Positions 21,960-33,447 of a DNA stretch of 64,000 bases are shown piece after piece. The notes below the pieces were generated by a model. That model was not told where the DNA came from, ran no database searches, and was given only the letters and a program-made list of their open reading frames with translations. The DNA lies in the NCBI GenBank assembly GCA_030710605.1, contig CP092863.1, forward strand, positions 119,982,700 through 120,046,699, given 5' to 3'. The translations under genes and the position numbers were made by a program. Every line of letters starts with the position of its first letter. Within the stretch, counting starts at the first letter, position 1. Origin of the DNA: Cordylochernes scorpioides (taxonomy: Eukaryota > Arthropoda > Arachnida > Pseudoscorpiones > Chernetidae).

Positions 21960-22660
21960 TTGCCGATTCTCCATTTGCTCTGTGATAGTTGTGACAGCTA
22001 AGATGCTGTCAACTGGAAGTTTGGGATTGGATTGGTGAATTTGCAGTCGTGATGGCAGGAGTGAGGACACAGGATAGGTTGGTCAAGGGAACCGACAGAC
22101 AGAGAGCATGGAGGAGAGTGAGCTTACGCCCCGCGATTTACGCTGGATCAGAAGACACGTCTAGCAAGGATGAGACTCGGAAACACTACTGAGGCTTCCC
22201 AGTCGGGTGGTGTCACGTGACCTCTATTGGGATTCTGATTGGTCATTCATTACATCATGGAAGATGAAGAATCGCCTTGATTGGTCCAAACGACTGGGAA
22301 GCCATCTTTGATAGTTATAGCAAAAAATGTGAGGATAGAGCATTGACCCAAATAAAGTTGTTTTTAGCGAATTCAACTCCAGGGTCCTTTGTCTTGGAGA
22401 TTTCTGGAATAAAAGTGTCGTTGACCTAGCGCTAATAATGCGAGATGGGAATCTTTCCTATTAACTTTAGGCCTAACTGAAATTGTTTATGAATATCTAT
22501 AATCGTATTATCTCCTTGTTTTTCTCTGTCTGTCTGACATACAGACCCTATTTTATTTGGCTCTTAGCAGTACATCATGTCATACAGTAAGTTGGTACAG
22601 GGTACAAGGTGGTTGGACATAGGCAGGGACATGGTAGAATGACTGGGGTTTTATATTATC
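21960..22660. promoter_or_regulatory. CCAAT/E-box-rich region, possible promoter or LTR
   Basis: About 22195-22300 holds CCCAGTCGG, the palindrome GTCACGTGAC (about 22211), ATTGGTC and GATTGGTCC (reverse CCAAT boxes), then ACTGGGAAGCC, a partial inverted copy of the earlier GGCTTCCCAGT. The cluster resembles a Pol II promoter or LTR U3, but no downstream gene was recognised. Confidence 0.4.
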
Positions 22661-22938
22661 AGATATACATGTGGTACATTTACTGTAAAAGCAGTCTCTA
22701 ACTACCCACCATGATTATCATGGCCTGTACCACGTGTACTTAAGGTAAATTTGAAAAAAGATGGTTCTTGAGTGTATGCAGACGCAAGTAAAAGTGTCGT
22801 CAAGTGTAGACTGCCCTCTATAAGTAACCTTCAAAATCAATTATCAAGAAATATATTCTAAAGAAAGGTAATTGTCAAACCTAATTTTTAAATATAGGTA
22901 GTAAAATTAAGTACCAAGTTATCTAACAGGAACGTATA

Positions 22939-23373
22939 CACTCATGGACAGCATTTAAGGAAGTGGAAAGTCTTTGATGTCGCCGGTCGTCCATTTTTTT
23001 TTTTCAAGGAGACAGAGACTTTTCACATTTGGCTATATCGTGTATATTCAATAAAGGTCACTGTAATATCTTTCAGAGTTATTGTCTCAATCCCGATATA
23101 CATGCTAAAAGGTACAACTTCCTTAAGTTTTGTCCATGAGTGTATATTCGTTATCTCGTGTGTCTTCAATAAAGGTCACTGTAATATTTTTCAGAGTTAT
23201 TGTCTCTATCCCGATATACATGCTAAAAGGTACAACTTCCTTAAGTTTTGTCCATGAGTGTATATTGGTTATCTCGTGTGTCTTCAATAAAGGTCACTGT
23301 AATATATTTCAGAGTTATTGTCTCAATCCCGATATACATGGTAAAAAGGTACACAACGTAAGTTTTGTCCATG
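22939..23373. mobile_element. MITE-D with tandem units, upstream of tRNA-Arg
   Basis: Starts CACTCATGGACAGCATTTAA after TA. A single full unit runs to about 23150, then two further half-units of ~115-120 bp, each ending CCATGAGTGTATA. tRNA-Arg copy 3 begins 45 bp beyond. Confidence 0.78.
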
Positions 23374-23417
23374 AGTATAGTTTAATATTTCACTATTGTA
23401 TTGGGGTAGTACACCAT

Positions 23418-23490
23418 GGACCTGTGGCGCAACGGATAACGCGTCTGACTACGGATCAGAAGATTCCAGGTTCGAATCCTGGCAGGCTCG
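23418..23490 (+). tRNA. tRNA-Arg (ACG), copy 3
   Basis: Same as the other copies except acceptor GGACCTG, giving an A-C mismatch at position 3-70. The T run follows. Probably a weakened or non-functional copy; anticodon and arms are otherwise intact. Confidence 0.85.
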
Positions 23491-23539
23491 TCTTTTTTTT
23501 TTTTTTTATAATATTTAATATTTAATTTTCACATCTCAA

Positions 23540-23620
23540 TATTTACGCGCCTGCTTTTACTGTAGGTACACCACATGTCTACATATGTAGAAATCGTTCA
23601 ACATCTTCATTTACAAGTGT
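23540..23620 (-). mobile_element. SINE split by a non-LTR insertion
   Basis: SINE body (minus) from about 23550 to ATTTACAAGTGT at 23609-23620, resuming after 24401. The interruption is the non-LTR tail at 23621-24389. Confidence 0.7.
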
Positions 23621-24389
23621 CCGAATCCCAGCCAACAGCTCAGTCACAGTGCAATGGCTTCCAGCTCACGTTGGAATTCCTGGTAATGAGCTGGCAGACT
23701 CTCTGGCAAAGTCTGGAGCTCTTGGCCTACCTGAAGCCAGGGAATCTACAACCCAACTAGACGAAAGAGAACTCCTCCGTACCATCAAAACCCAATGCCT
23801 GCAGGAATGGAAATCTAATGCTGCACATAACTGGTACAGAGCAGGAGGGACAAGCACCGGTACTGTCCTCCCAAGAAAACAACAGTCTTTGATTTCCAGA
23901 CTTAAGTCTGGTCATCTACGTACAATGACTTTCGAGAATGGTTGCAAGGTTTTCCCACTATGTACTAAGTGCAATTCTCAGCCTGCAACCCCAAAACACA
24001 TTATTGACTGTATTGACTAATCCATTGATGAGCTCTACTCATTCCCAGCAGACACCATCAACCAGCTCTACAAGCTTGATACCCTAATATGATTGAGTGG
24101 AGATAAGAAAGAAGAAGATTTACAAGCACTGGTTCTGTCCTCCAATGAGAATAACAGTCTTTGATTTCCAGACTTAAGTCTGATCATCTACGGACAATGA
24201 CTTTCCAGAATGGTTGCAGGGTTTTCCCACTATGTACTAAGTGACAGCCTGCAACCCCAAACCACTTTATTGACTGTATTGACTCATCCATTGATGAGCT
24301 CTACTCATTCCCAGCAGACACCATCTAAATCTCTACAAGCTTGATACCGTAATATGATTGAGTGGAGATACGAAAGAAGGAAGAAGAAG
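23621..24389 (+). mobile_element. 5'-truncated non-LTR retrotransposon, tandem pair
   Basis: Flanked by the 12-bp target duplication ATTTACAAGTGT (23609-23620, 24390-24401) inside a SINE. It holds two 5'-truncated copies: 23621-~24117 and a shorter one from about 24121. Each ends with GAAAGAAGAAG-type tails and shares CTTTGATTTCCAGACTTAAG. ATTTACAAG recurs at the internal junction, suggesting repeated use of one target or template jumping. Confidence 0.8.
23649..24020 (+). pseudogene. Non-LTR ORF2 tail: RNase H end plus Cys/His motif
   Basis: Open segment of 124 codons. LPAHVGIPGNELADSLAKSG is the RNase H C-terminal signature; then a LKSGHLR segment and a CTKC...PKHIIDC zinc-binding tail, then TAA-type termination. 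RNase H followed by this tail points to the I/Jockey-like non-LTR groups. It lacks endonuclease and RT, so it is a dead 5'-truncated copy. Confidence 0.8.
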
Positions 24390-24597
24390 ATTTACAAGTG
24401 TGCCAGAGCCCTGTTTGGTCTATGTTTGTAGTTTAAGTTTGATACATGAGTGTATATATATAGAGAAGATGAAATTAAGAATATAATAATGACATACTAT
24501 AGTAGAGACATTTAAAGTCGGAGGTTTATCTTGCTTTTTTTTAATTCTCTCTACGTGTCAAAATTGTGAATATGTTCCATAAAATAATCCCTTGAAT

Positions 24598-24815
24598 CAA
24601 TATTAAAATAAAAACATAAAGCCTTCAGGGAAAAGTTTCTTTTAAAAATATTTTTTATTTAAAAAATATCTCGAACTTTCGAGCATGATTAATCATGTAA
24701 AGCATTTTCTCCCGTAGAAGGGCTTACTTGCCCGAAAGCTCGAGATATTTTTTTAAATAAAAAATATTTTTTAAAGAAACTTTTTCCTGAAGGCTTTATG
24801 TTTTTATTTTAATTG
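24598..24815. repeat. Foldback element
   Basis: Inverted arms (left AATAAAAACATAAAGCCTTC, right the complement) of about 85 bp. The centre is GAGCATGATTAATCATG...GTAGAAGGGCTTACTTGCCC then GAAAGCTCGAG, again the hairpin-GAAA layout. No ORF. Confidence 0.8.
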
Positions 24816-24871
24816 TGAATATGTAAATTTTCTAATCACACACACACACACACAACACATACACAACACAC

Positions 24872-24885
24872 GCTTGTTCGGCGGT

Positions 24886-24925
<40 letters not shown>

Positions 24926-24970
24926 GGCCCCTGCGCAAGGATGACACGCAAAATCGTGAAGCGTTCCATA
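24872..24970 (+). ncRNA. U6 spliceosomal snRNA copy (likely pseudogene)
   Basis: About 99 nt matching U6: 5' stem-loop GCTTGTTCGGCGGTACATAT, the ACAGAGA box in GATACAGAGAAGATTAGC, the AGC triad, and the 3' internal stem-loop region through GAAGCGTTCCATA. It is bracketed on both sides by CACACA/ACACAACAC microsatellite, with no TATA box or Pol III T run, and differs from the animal consensus at a few places (CAAAATCG for CAAATTCG). Probably a retrocopy landed in an AC repeat. Confidence 0.88.
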
Positions 24971-25057
24971 CACAACACACACACAACACACACATCATCG
25001 AACTCACCATTTATGACCTTGGGAAAATTTGAAGAAAAGAAGTTTTTGATGAAGAAG

Positions 25058-25560
25058 TGATATAAACCGTCGATTCTCAATAACTACAGGCACGGGATCA
25101 AATACCACATTGGACAATTTTTTTTTCTAAAGAGAAAAATTACTTCAATGGCCATCGATTCATGAAAAAGTCCAACCCCACCAGTGAGTACAAGTAACCA
25201 AACAGGGACTATGACACATTTGTAAGTACACAAGTAAGCATGAACATTTCTTCTACGCATAAAAACAAATTTCTACTGTCCTTTCTGTGATGAAAAATAT
25301 TGGGAAGGCCTGGCTCATCAGTAGGAACCCTTACTTTTCATCGTAGAAAGGATTAGTATTAATTGTAAAAGAAAGTTTTACATGCTTAATGGTTTTATTA
25401 CTTGTGTATAGATGGCTTTTTATTGTAAGTGTAAAAGATGAACTGTTTTCTACATATGTAGACATGTGGTATACTTACAGTAAAAAACAGTCGCTAATAC
25501 TACCTACCATGATTTATCATGGCTGCCTATACTACGTGTACTCTTGGAATAATGATAATA
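25058..25560 (+). mobile_element. Decayed SINE copies
   Basis: About 25058-25230 has a degraded tRNA-like head and body; about 25430-25555 resumes with body, palindrome and TACTCTTGG end. Between them (25265-25330) lies a member of the CTACTGTCC...GGCCTGGCTCATCAGT family. Confidence 0.6.
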
Positions 25561-25599
25561 ATAAGAAGAATAAAGGATTCTATGGCTCTTTTTCCATGA

Positions 25600-26230
25600 G
25601 GATATCATGGGATTTTGGAACAGCGAACCTTTAAATTGTTACTTCTCCAATGCTGTCATCCAAGACAATTTGGTCCATTATCTATTCCATTGCCCAGAAT
25701 GAAGAATGAACTAGTTGTTTGTGAACTTAACGATTTGATTTCCAATAAAAAAATCATATTTAAAGTTCGATTAATTTTGTAAATACATTCTAAACTTTCT
25801 ACAAAATCTGGATCTCTAATGTTTTCATGCGTTGAATAATGTAAATAACTTATGTAAATAAACTTTTCTCCTTGTTTGGCGCAAGTATCCCTTGCGGGAT
25901 ATAGCGCTTTGGAAATAAAATAATTGTAATTGTAAAATTGCCCATTCCTACAGGAAAAGAAACTGGAAATTCACGAAATTTCGGGGCTAACTCACTATAA
26001 TGAACAACATGTATATAAAATCTTCACTACTCTCCTGCTGGATAAAACATTTGTTTATAAATATTTTAAAAATTTTCAAGGCGATTGATAAAATGAGAGA
26101 AGAAGTGCTCAACTCCACAGACTGATTGCTCCCCCTCCCCTCTAAATTCCTTCTCACTCATGTACATATATAACCTTTTAGGGGAATCCCCTTGTAAGAC
26201 AATAGTGTCTTAATAAAGGTTTTTGTTGTT
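25600..26230 (+). mobile_element. Remnants of non-LTR 3' ends
   Basis: About 25625-25720 translates to a Cys/His-like VIQDNLVHYLFHCPE tail. About 25870-25935 has CAAGTATCCCTTGCGGGATA followed by AATAAAATAATTGTAATTGT, a usual non-LTR 3' end. A third 3' end at 26185-26240 (AAGACAATAGTGTCTTAATA then TTGTTG repeats) is of the I-like type; a related end is at 51555-51595. Confidence 0.55.
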
Positions 26231-26239
26231 GTTGTTGTT

Positions 26240-26855
26240 ATAATAATAAGAATAAAAAGTACTTCATACTAGCCATACCAAGTAAAAAATGATATCAATA
26301 CTGTAAAAAGTAATACCTTTTGAAATCCATAAACAGCAACTATCAAAAAACATATCTTTATTCAATAAAAAATGATCTTAATAATTGGGAAAAGAGAAAT
26401 ATGCAGCCTAGAAACAAAAAAATAATTAAAAGTTCCAGTAAAAATTTGAACAATGGAATAAAGGAAAATCGAAGAATTTTACTCAGTGATGTTTTTTTCT
26501 TCTTCTGATTTCTTTCTTTTAATGGAACCTCGTTTCCTGAATTAGGGCAGACGATTGTTTAAATTAATTTTTAATTAGAATTACTTCTCGGCTTCTACCG
26601 TCTTTTTTTTTTTTTCTCTCGTCTGCTTCCTGCGTGTTTGGACTTCTTTTTTTTTATTATTATTATATAAATTCTTTTCTCTTGTTGCTTTTGTCGCAAT
26701 TTCGTTTGTACTTTTACAGTAGTCTTTTCTTTGTATGAATTCTTCACCCCTCCCTCCACTTATATTACACAGCGTTAAAAAATTAGTGTGTATTGGGAAG
26801 TGGTGTGAATTTTTGTCGAATTATCTATTTATTGGTGTGAATTTTTTTATATGAA
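26240..26855. other. Unassigned AT-rich sequence
   Basis: Poly-purine and poly-T tracts; a 62-codon frame at 26320-26508 is lysine/asparagine-rich low complexity with no domain. I see nothing else. Confidence 0.4.
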
Positions 26856-26859
26856 GTCG

Positions 26860-26935
26860 GTGGATGAGTGGTTAAAATCCTCGATTTCCGACAGCCATGA
26901 ACCGGGATCGAATCCCGCTTTGGACTTTTTTTTTT
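26860..26935 (+). mobile_element. SINE head only, best tRNA-like version
   Basis: GTCGGTGGATGAGTGGTTAA (A-box-like) and CCGGGATCGAATCCCGC (B box and T stem) are well preserved here. The pattern fits a Ser/Leu-type tRNA source. Followed by a T run and no SINE body. Confidence 0.6.
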
Positions 26936-27840
26936 CTGTAAAGAACCTGTTCATATTATCCATTGTAAATAACATAAGCTAGGTTGTTCTCTTTTTGAGC
27001 GGTACCTAATTGAGTTATTTTAGAACTGGCATTTTTTATTTAAACCCTATTTATTTTTTTATATATATAATCACACACACACAAAAGCCTTTATTAAGAC
27101 ACACAGGTTTTACAGAGGATTCTCCTTGGGGTTACAAGTTTATATATGTGATGAGGTATCCTGTCGACTCTCGCTATAGCTGTGGTAACCGAGGGTCAAA
27201 CCAGTAGTAACCGAGAGGGACAGTCAGGGCGTGGAGAGTTTTCCAGTACCTCTCTGCACCTTGTAGGACCTTTAACAGTTCTCACAGAGTACAGGCAGTC
27301 GTGGTCGAGGCAGAGTGGAAAGCTTGGGAATGTCCACACACAAAAAACGAAGAGACACAGTTGTAGTAGGAAAGTTCCGTGAACAGATAGGAGTCGAGCT
27401 AAGAGCAAGATGGAGACAGAAAAAGTTCTTACTGTTTTACATGGTCGATGAGGTGGACCTGGCTGCAACCAACAAGGGCTCACGCCGACGGTGAAGTGAC
27501 TGTGTAAGTTGGGTTAAAAACGAGGTTTTATATACCATTCCCGAGGGGGGGGGGGGGGAGACATGTGAGAATTTGAACTTTGAACGTCTGCGGCATTCTG
27601 CACCCTTTGACCTTGATGGCAACGACTCGCCAAATTCTCTTTAGGGTTGTTGGATTTCTCTCTCGATTTTAGACGTTTTTGAACTTCTCAATCTTGCTTT
27701 AACTCAGCTCTTAATCTATTACATAGTTTTATTTATTTATCCTCAGTTTGTACAAAGTACATTACATATGGTGATGCAATGACACATGTCAATCATGCGT
27801 ATAATTATTTATAGATGTGTCTCTATATACAACATGACAA
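26936..27840. other. Unassigned region
   Basis: Mixed-composition sequence with CG dinucleotides at 27150-27620, a run of 14 G at about 27547-27560, and short frames without domains. It could be LTR or promoter DNA. No second copy in the window. Confidence 0.35.
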
Positions 27841-28169
27841 TCTATATATATATAAATGAATGTATGTGTGTGTGTGTCTGTCTGTCCTTTATGCCTGACT
27901 AAACCACTCATTGGAACGCCATGAAACTTTGGGAAGTTATTTAGTATAGTACTGGGAAGGTTTTTAGCAAATAAAATTTTTGAAATAATTTTTCGCTTTA
28001 AAATAATCAAGATAGTGTGTGTGTGTTACAATTTTTTTTTTTTGACAATTAAAAATATTTATTGTCATCTTAGACAATATTACAATTTCCAATCAAAGAG
28101 AGAGAAGAAATATATTACATATAGGAAAGAGAGAAAGAAAGAAAAATATATACATATATGACACATATA

Positions 28170-31100
28170 TTACATGATGGTAATTGGAGATGGAGGAAAG
28201 AAACCTCGGCGCTGGAGGGTCCTGGACCAGGCGATGAGCGGGTCCTCCACCGCTTCTCCGAGCCCAACCTGGACAAAGTAGCGATAGATTCGCAACTTTG
28301 CCGACGTCAGGATGGAAAGGGCGTCGTCCTCAAGGCCGGACCCGCCGAAGATCCAAGCCTGCAGGTCAGGGGGCCGCCCTATGATGTTGAAGGCCTCTCT
28401 AATGAGAGGCCTGATGGAGGGACAGCACCAGTAACGGTGGCTAAGGAGCGGTCGATGGACCCGCAGGCAGGAAAGGAGGGGCCTACCGAGGCAGGATGGG
28501 CCGGATGGGGCAGGGCGTGGAGGGCCAACTTGAGGGCCGCGTCGGCCTCGTGGCCCGAGTAGGCGCAGCGCCGCAGCGAGGCCCAGTCGATCCTGGATGG
28601 TGGATTGATGGTGGGCGTCCATCTCGCCAGGAATCTGGAGATGGGCGTGGCGGCGAGGCGCGGACGATCCAGGGCCCGTCGGGCTGAGCGGGTCGTGAGG
28701 CCGTTGAGGAACGGCGTAGCCGTCCCTCGCAGCACCACGGCCGTAGCTAAGGAGCTAGATGAGGGCGTAGACTCCGCCCCGAAGCCCACGGCGTTCTCGG
28801 AGGTCAGCCTCCGACAGAAGGCGCCCAGGGCCGCGGCGTCAGCCAGGGCCGAGCGCGTAGGGCGGGCGATGAGGTGTTCCTCCACGATAAGGTCCCGGAC
28901 TCGGGCTCCGCGCCAGCGGGCGGGGGCCAGGAGGTCGGGAGGGCGAAGGAACCGGCAGCCGCCGATGATGGGGAGGTCCAGCAGCTGAGCTGTGGGGACC
29001 GCCCGGTGATTGAGGCCCAGGATGTTGGAGGCCTCCTCCCACAGCTTCAGCAACCGGAGACGGCGGGGCTGGAGACGGGTGCCGTCCGGTGGAGGGTGGA
29101 TCCAGGCCTCACCGCTGTTGCCGCCGACCAGCCAGCTGAAGGCATTTCTGCCCCCGCGGTGCGCGACCTGCACCCCCTTGAGGCAGGCGAGCTGGAGCTG
29201 GGTCGCGAGGTCGAGAAGGCCGAGGCCTCCAATGGCAACTGGCCTCGCCATGACATTGGCGGGAAGCCACGCCGTGTGGTCTTGTCCCCAGACGAACCTC
29301 GCCAGTCGGGCCTGCAGCTTGGCGATGGTCGGGGTGATGGAAGGTATCCATGCAGGTGGTGCTGGATGACAGACCCCACCAGCGTGTTCGCCGCTCTTGC
29401 TCGCCCGACGAGGGAGAGGCCGCGGGTGAAGGGCGTCCATTTGCGGCATGCAGTCTCCAGGAGGCCAGGAGATGCTGTTCCCGGTGGATGACGGTGCTCC
29501 TGGGGGCGATGTCGAGCCCGAGGACCCTGATGGAGGTGGTCGACCAGGAGGCGCCGAGAGGGGAGTCGCCGCGGTTGCGCTAGGCGCCGCACCAGAGGCC
29601 AGCGCTCTTCCGGAGGTTCACGCCGATTCCGGAGGCCTGCCTGTAATCTTCGAAAACGGTCGCCACCCGCTCGAAGTCTCCGTCGCGATGGAATAGGAGG
29701 ACGATGTCGTCGGCGTAGGCGATGACATTGCCCACGCCGAGGGTCAACTCCAGGCGACGTAGCAGCGGCCCCGTGGCGATGCTGAAGAGTGCGGCGCTTA
29801 CGGCGCAACCCTGCCTGAGGCCGTTGAGAAGGGGGAAGGCTGTTGTATGAAAGCCTCCGACCCGGATGGTGGCGTCCGCCCCGGCGTAGAGGATGTTAAT
29901 CCAGGCCATGAAGGCCGGCGGGAGGCGGAGGGATGTTAGCAGGGACTCTAGGAAGCCGCGGTCCAATGAGTCAAAGGCGGACTCTAGGTCGACGCCCATG
30001 ACGGCCAGCGGCGAGCCCAGGGCGGTGGCCTCCTCGATGGCGTCCGTCACCATGGCGATGTTCCATGACGGGGACCTCCCGGGGACGGCGTAGGTCTGGC
30101 ATTCCGGCACAAGGGTCCGCAGGTGGGGCTTGAGGCGCCGGTGAAGGATGGCGGCCAGGACCCTGTAGTCGGCCGAGGGCAGCGCGACGGGCCTGTAGCC
30201 ATCAAGGCCGCGACCTCCGCGGGCCTTGGGCACGAGGCAGATGGAGCTGCGCCGCGTCGACCGAGGCAGGGCACCGCGGAGCCGTGATGCTGCGAACACC
30301 CGGGCCAGAGCTTCCGCGAAGAAGTCCTCGCTGAAGGCGACGAGGAGCTCGCACGGCAAGCCATCCCAGCCGGGGGCCTTTCCGCGAGGGAGGTGCTCGA
30401 TAGCGTTGGCGATCTCGCTGGGGCTGATGTCCGGCCGGTGAAGCGGGTCCTCCTCACTCAGCTCGCGGGTGGTGGTGGGCGCGCTGCTGGCGATGAAGGC
30501 AGCTCCCGCAGCTGGATCGCTGGTGGGACGGGCGAAGCGGGGCTGGAAGGTCGCGAATGCCCTCCGCCGAAGCTCGGGGCCCTCGATGATGTTATCCTGC
30601 TCGTCCCTGATGACGCTGACCGGGCGTCGGAGGCGGATGGCGCGTGCTAGGTCCGGCAGCGATGGGTAGTCGGGCCCGGATGGAGGAGGCCTCGAGCTGC
30701 GCCGCGATGTAACGTCTCGCCCTGTAGACGTAGCTGTCGTTGGCAGCGTGGCGTGGGTCGTGCAGGGATCTGGCCTCCGCCAGCAGCCCCGCCTTGATGG
30801 AGGTCCACCTATCCCAGAAGGTCCCGTCGTCGTCATCGTGCGCTGTGTCTTCCTCCAACTCCCGGATGTAGCCAGCCAGATGTTCGAGAGCAAGGCCCGA
30901 GCGGAGCATCGCGGCCAAGCGAGGCTGGGTGGGAGAGGAGACGGCGGTGGTGGGCGGGCCCACCTGGAGCAGCACGAGGCGGTGGTCCGAGAGGTGGTAG
31001 TGGCTGGTCGCGTAGGTGGACACGCGATCCAGGACTCCAGCAGGGACGAGGATCCGGTCCAGGCGGTTGGATTCGACTTGGTCGCCGTGCATGGAGACTC

Positions 31101-31635
31101 TGGTGGGCAGGTGGGCGGCGTCGAACTGGGTGGCCACGTCGACCAGCGCGACCAGGTCCAGAAGAGCGGCGAGGGCATCCGATGATGAGGGGCCCCGATC
31201 CCTGATATTAAAGTCGCCGATGATCCAGCAGGCCCCCTCCTCTTCCTGTGCCGCTGTCGCCGCCAGGAGCTCCAGTTGTTGGTTTCTCTCCCGGGGTTCA
31301 TGCGCCAGATGAACGGCGATGGCCGTCATTTCCTCGCCGTGGACATCTATTGTTGCCAAGGCGATGTGGCCCGGCCACAGGATACGCTGTTGTAGCACGG
31401 CTACGCCTGGTCCGAAGACGCAGGCGAGTCCGGATCCCGAGATGGCTACGGGATGGGCCAACACAACAGCGCCGTAGCCGAGGCAGAGGTCTTGGCCGCT
31501 GCCCAGATGAAATGCGTTTGTCTCCTGGACAAACGCGATGTCCACGTGATGTTGCCTGAGTAAATGACAAAGGGCAAGGCTCCTCCCCCGAGTGGCGAGC
31601 CCTCGCGCGTTGATGGTGGCGACGCGGTAACTCAT
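28170..31635 (-). pseudogene. Non-LTR ORF2 (APE endonuclease-RT-Cys/His), frameshifted
   Basis: ATG at 31635, within the ATGA overlap with ORF1. 31635-~30690: apurinic-like endonuclease with INARGL, FVQET, IIGDFN, and the SDHRLVL catalytic His motif. ~30690-29580: reverse transcriptase with GKAPGWDGLPCELL, YRPVALPSADYRVL, LNGLRQGCAVSAALF and the YADD box in VIAYADDIVLLF. 29449-~28400 and 28622-28170: thumb and C-terminal region with a Cys/His motif ending HRYWCC. At least two frameshifts and no RNase H domain seen; this fits an R1-like plan. Confidence 0.85.
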
Positions 31636-33148
31636 TGGGGCCGTCCTTCACGCAGCACCTTCCTGGTCTTCTGGAGGGTTTTGCGGATGGTGGAGTTGGA
31701 GTCTGGGCACAAGGCCTTGATGGTTTCGTGCAATTTTTCGAGGGCGGTGAACTGTTCCTTTGTTAGCGTGGGCGCTCGCCTCTTCATGGTGGTCTCAGAG
31801 GTGAGGAGCTTCTGAGCCTCTTCGCAGTTCAGGACGGGCAGCTTGTCCCAGTCGATGGAAGGGTTGGGGGACTTCCCAAGGTGCTCCAGCATCTGTTCGA
31901 GTGCGGCCTTTCCCCGGGCAGGCGTGGCGGGAGGTGAGGACAGCTTTTTCACCGACATCTCGTTGTCGAGCGGAGGGATGCGAGGCTCGGGGGACCGCAG
32001 GGCAGCCAGGGGAGCAGGGTCGGCAGCAGGGGCGGGGTGGGTGAGATCCATCTGTTCGGCAGGCTGGTGTGCCGAGGGGATCGCCTGAGCCTCGGCCGAA
32101 GTCTTCGCCAGTTGGACAGGGGACGCCGGTGTTGCGGGCGCAGGTGCCGGCTTCCTTGGTCGCTGAGGAGGAGGGAGGGGGGGGGGGGCCTTGCGTCGGT
32201 GGGAGACGCTGCTTGCCTGGGGCTGCCGTTCCCTTGCCTGGCGAGCGCTGGGCAGTTGGCTCTGCGGTGGCCCTGTTTACCGCATTTGGAACACTTGATT
32301 CCAAAAGAGAGGAAGGCCGACAGGGTGTCTCCCTTGGAGTGGATGGTCAGACGGGTGGGCAGCGTCTCCAGCCTTACGCCCTCGCGGAGCAGGATGAACG
32401 CTTTCCGGCGGCCGTCGGTGAAGGTGAACTCGCCCATTTTGACCAGGATGGGGGCGATGGAGGTGACCTTCCCAAATTGGCCCAGGGCGGTCGTGATGGT
32501 GCTGTCCTCAACAAAGCCAGGCAGGTTGGCCACGACTATGCGCTCCGCCCTTTTGCGGAAGGGGAAGACCCTGAGGGACGTACCCTCGATTTCCAGGCCG
32601 TCCGCGACCAGACGGTTCGCAAGTTCCTTGTCCGCAAGACCCACGATGAAGTGGCCGTTCATTCGATGGAACTGCGTGATGCTCTTTGGCCCCCCGAGTA
32701 GCGTGCTCATGGCCTTGAGGTAGGAGTAGTCCGGGATGTCTGGGCACAGCTCCACGAAGACGTAGTTCTCATGGTTGGTAGTGGCCTACCTCGCCCTGGC
32801 GTCGGCGATGTTGGCGCGCGTCGCCTTGATTTCCTGGGGCGGCATTGACCTCGGCCCTGTTGTCCGCTTCTGCTGCTGGGGGCCGCGTTTCTCAGCAGGC
32901 CTGCTTGCCTGCTTTGTGCCGTGCTCAGGTGTTGAAGAGAGGCGCCTTTTCTTGCTCTTCACAACGGTGTAGGCGTCGTTGGCGTCGACCTCCGCCATCT
33001 CGCTGTCGGCCCAGTTGAGCGAGGCCGGGTCGGCTAAATTCTCGCTGGAAGAAGCAGCAGTCGGCGGCGCCGTGACGTCACCCCGCGCGGCAGCCAGCGT
33101 TCCATGCACCTCGCGCGCCGGCGGGCTTGCATGTGTTCGATATTCCAT
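31632..33148 (-). pseudogene. Non-LTR ORF1 (gag-like), frameshifted
   Basis: Three open segments in different frames. 33148-32786: basic, disordered N terminus. 32755-~32180: RRM-like/gag region with IVVANLPGFVEDSTITTALG, then one CCHC knuckle CSKCGKQGHRRANC. 32051-31632: C-terminal domain ending EGRPQ. One frame change lies next to a run of G at about 32177-32188. Its stop overlaps the ORF2 start as ATGA (31632-31635), the termination-reinitiation arrangement used by many non-LTR elements. Role: RNA-binding particle protein. Confidence 0.8.
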
Positions 33149-33447
33149 AGAAAATTCTAGAGAAGAATTCTCTATGATTCCTTTTTTCGGCGATAACTCC
33201 TCGCCTGGTTAAGATCCAGTGCTGGGCCTTTCAGGCACTTGTTCAGCGGATCGAGAGGGTTCTTCTGGTACCAAACTCGTGATGGTAAGCGCCTTTTACA
33301 CACACTCCAGAGGCGAAAATGGCGGAGCCCGCAAAAGCGTGGCCGCACGCTCGAGTGTGTGTGTGTGTGTGTGTCTGTCTGTCTGTCCTTTATGCCTGAC
33401 CAAACCACTCATTGGAACGCCATGAAACTTTGGGAAGTTATTTAGTA

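Larger units (their letters stand above)
28030..33350 (-). mobile_element. GC-rich APE-type non-LTR retrotransposon in a GT/AC repeat
   Basis: Minus-strand element with ORF1, ORF2 and a ~130-bp AT-rich 3' UTR ending in an A run. Both sides are GT/AC microsatellite (28013-28023 and 33355-33374), so in element sense it sits as (AC)n-element-A tail-(AC)n. Targeting of AC-type repeats is known for Waldo and related R1-clade elements; this assignment is inference. The element is strikingly GC-rich compared with its AT-rich surroundings. Confidence 0.82.

Noticed and set aside
24804..25010. Minus-strand frame across the U6 copy
   Set aside because: Cysteine/valine runs come from the AC repeats and the antisense of U6.
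28158..32723. Many plus-strand frames of 60-230 codons across 28-33 kb
   Set aside because: GC-rich shadows of the minus-strand non-LTR ORFs; they show no family motifs.
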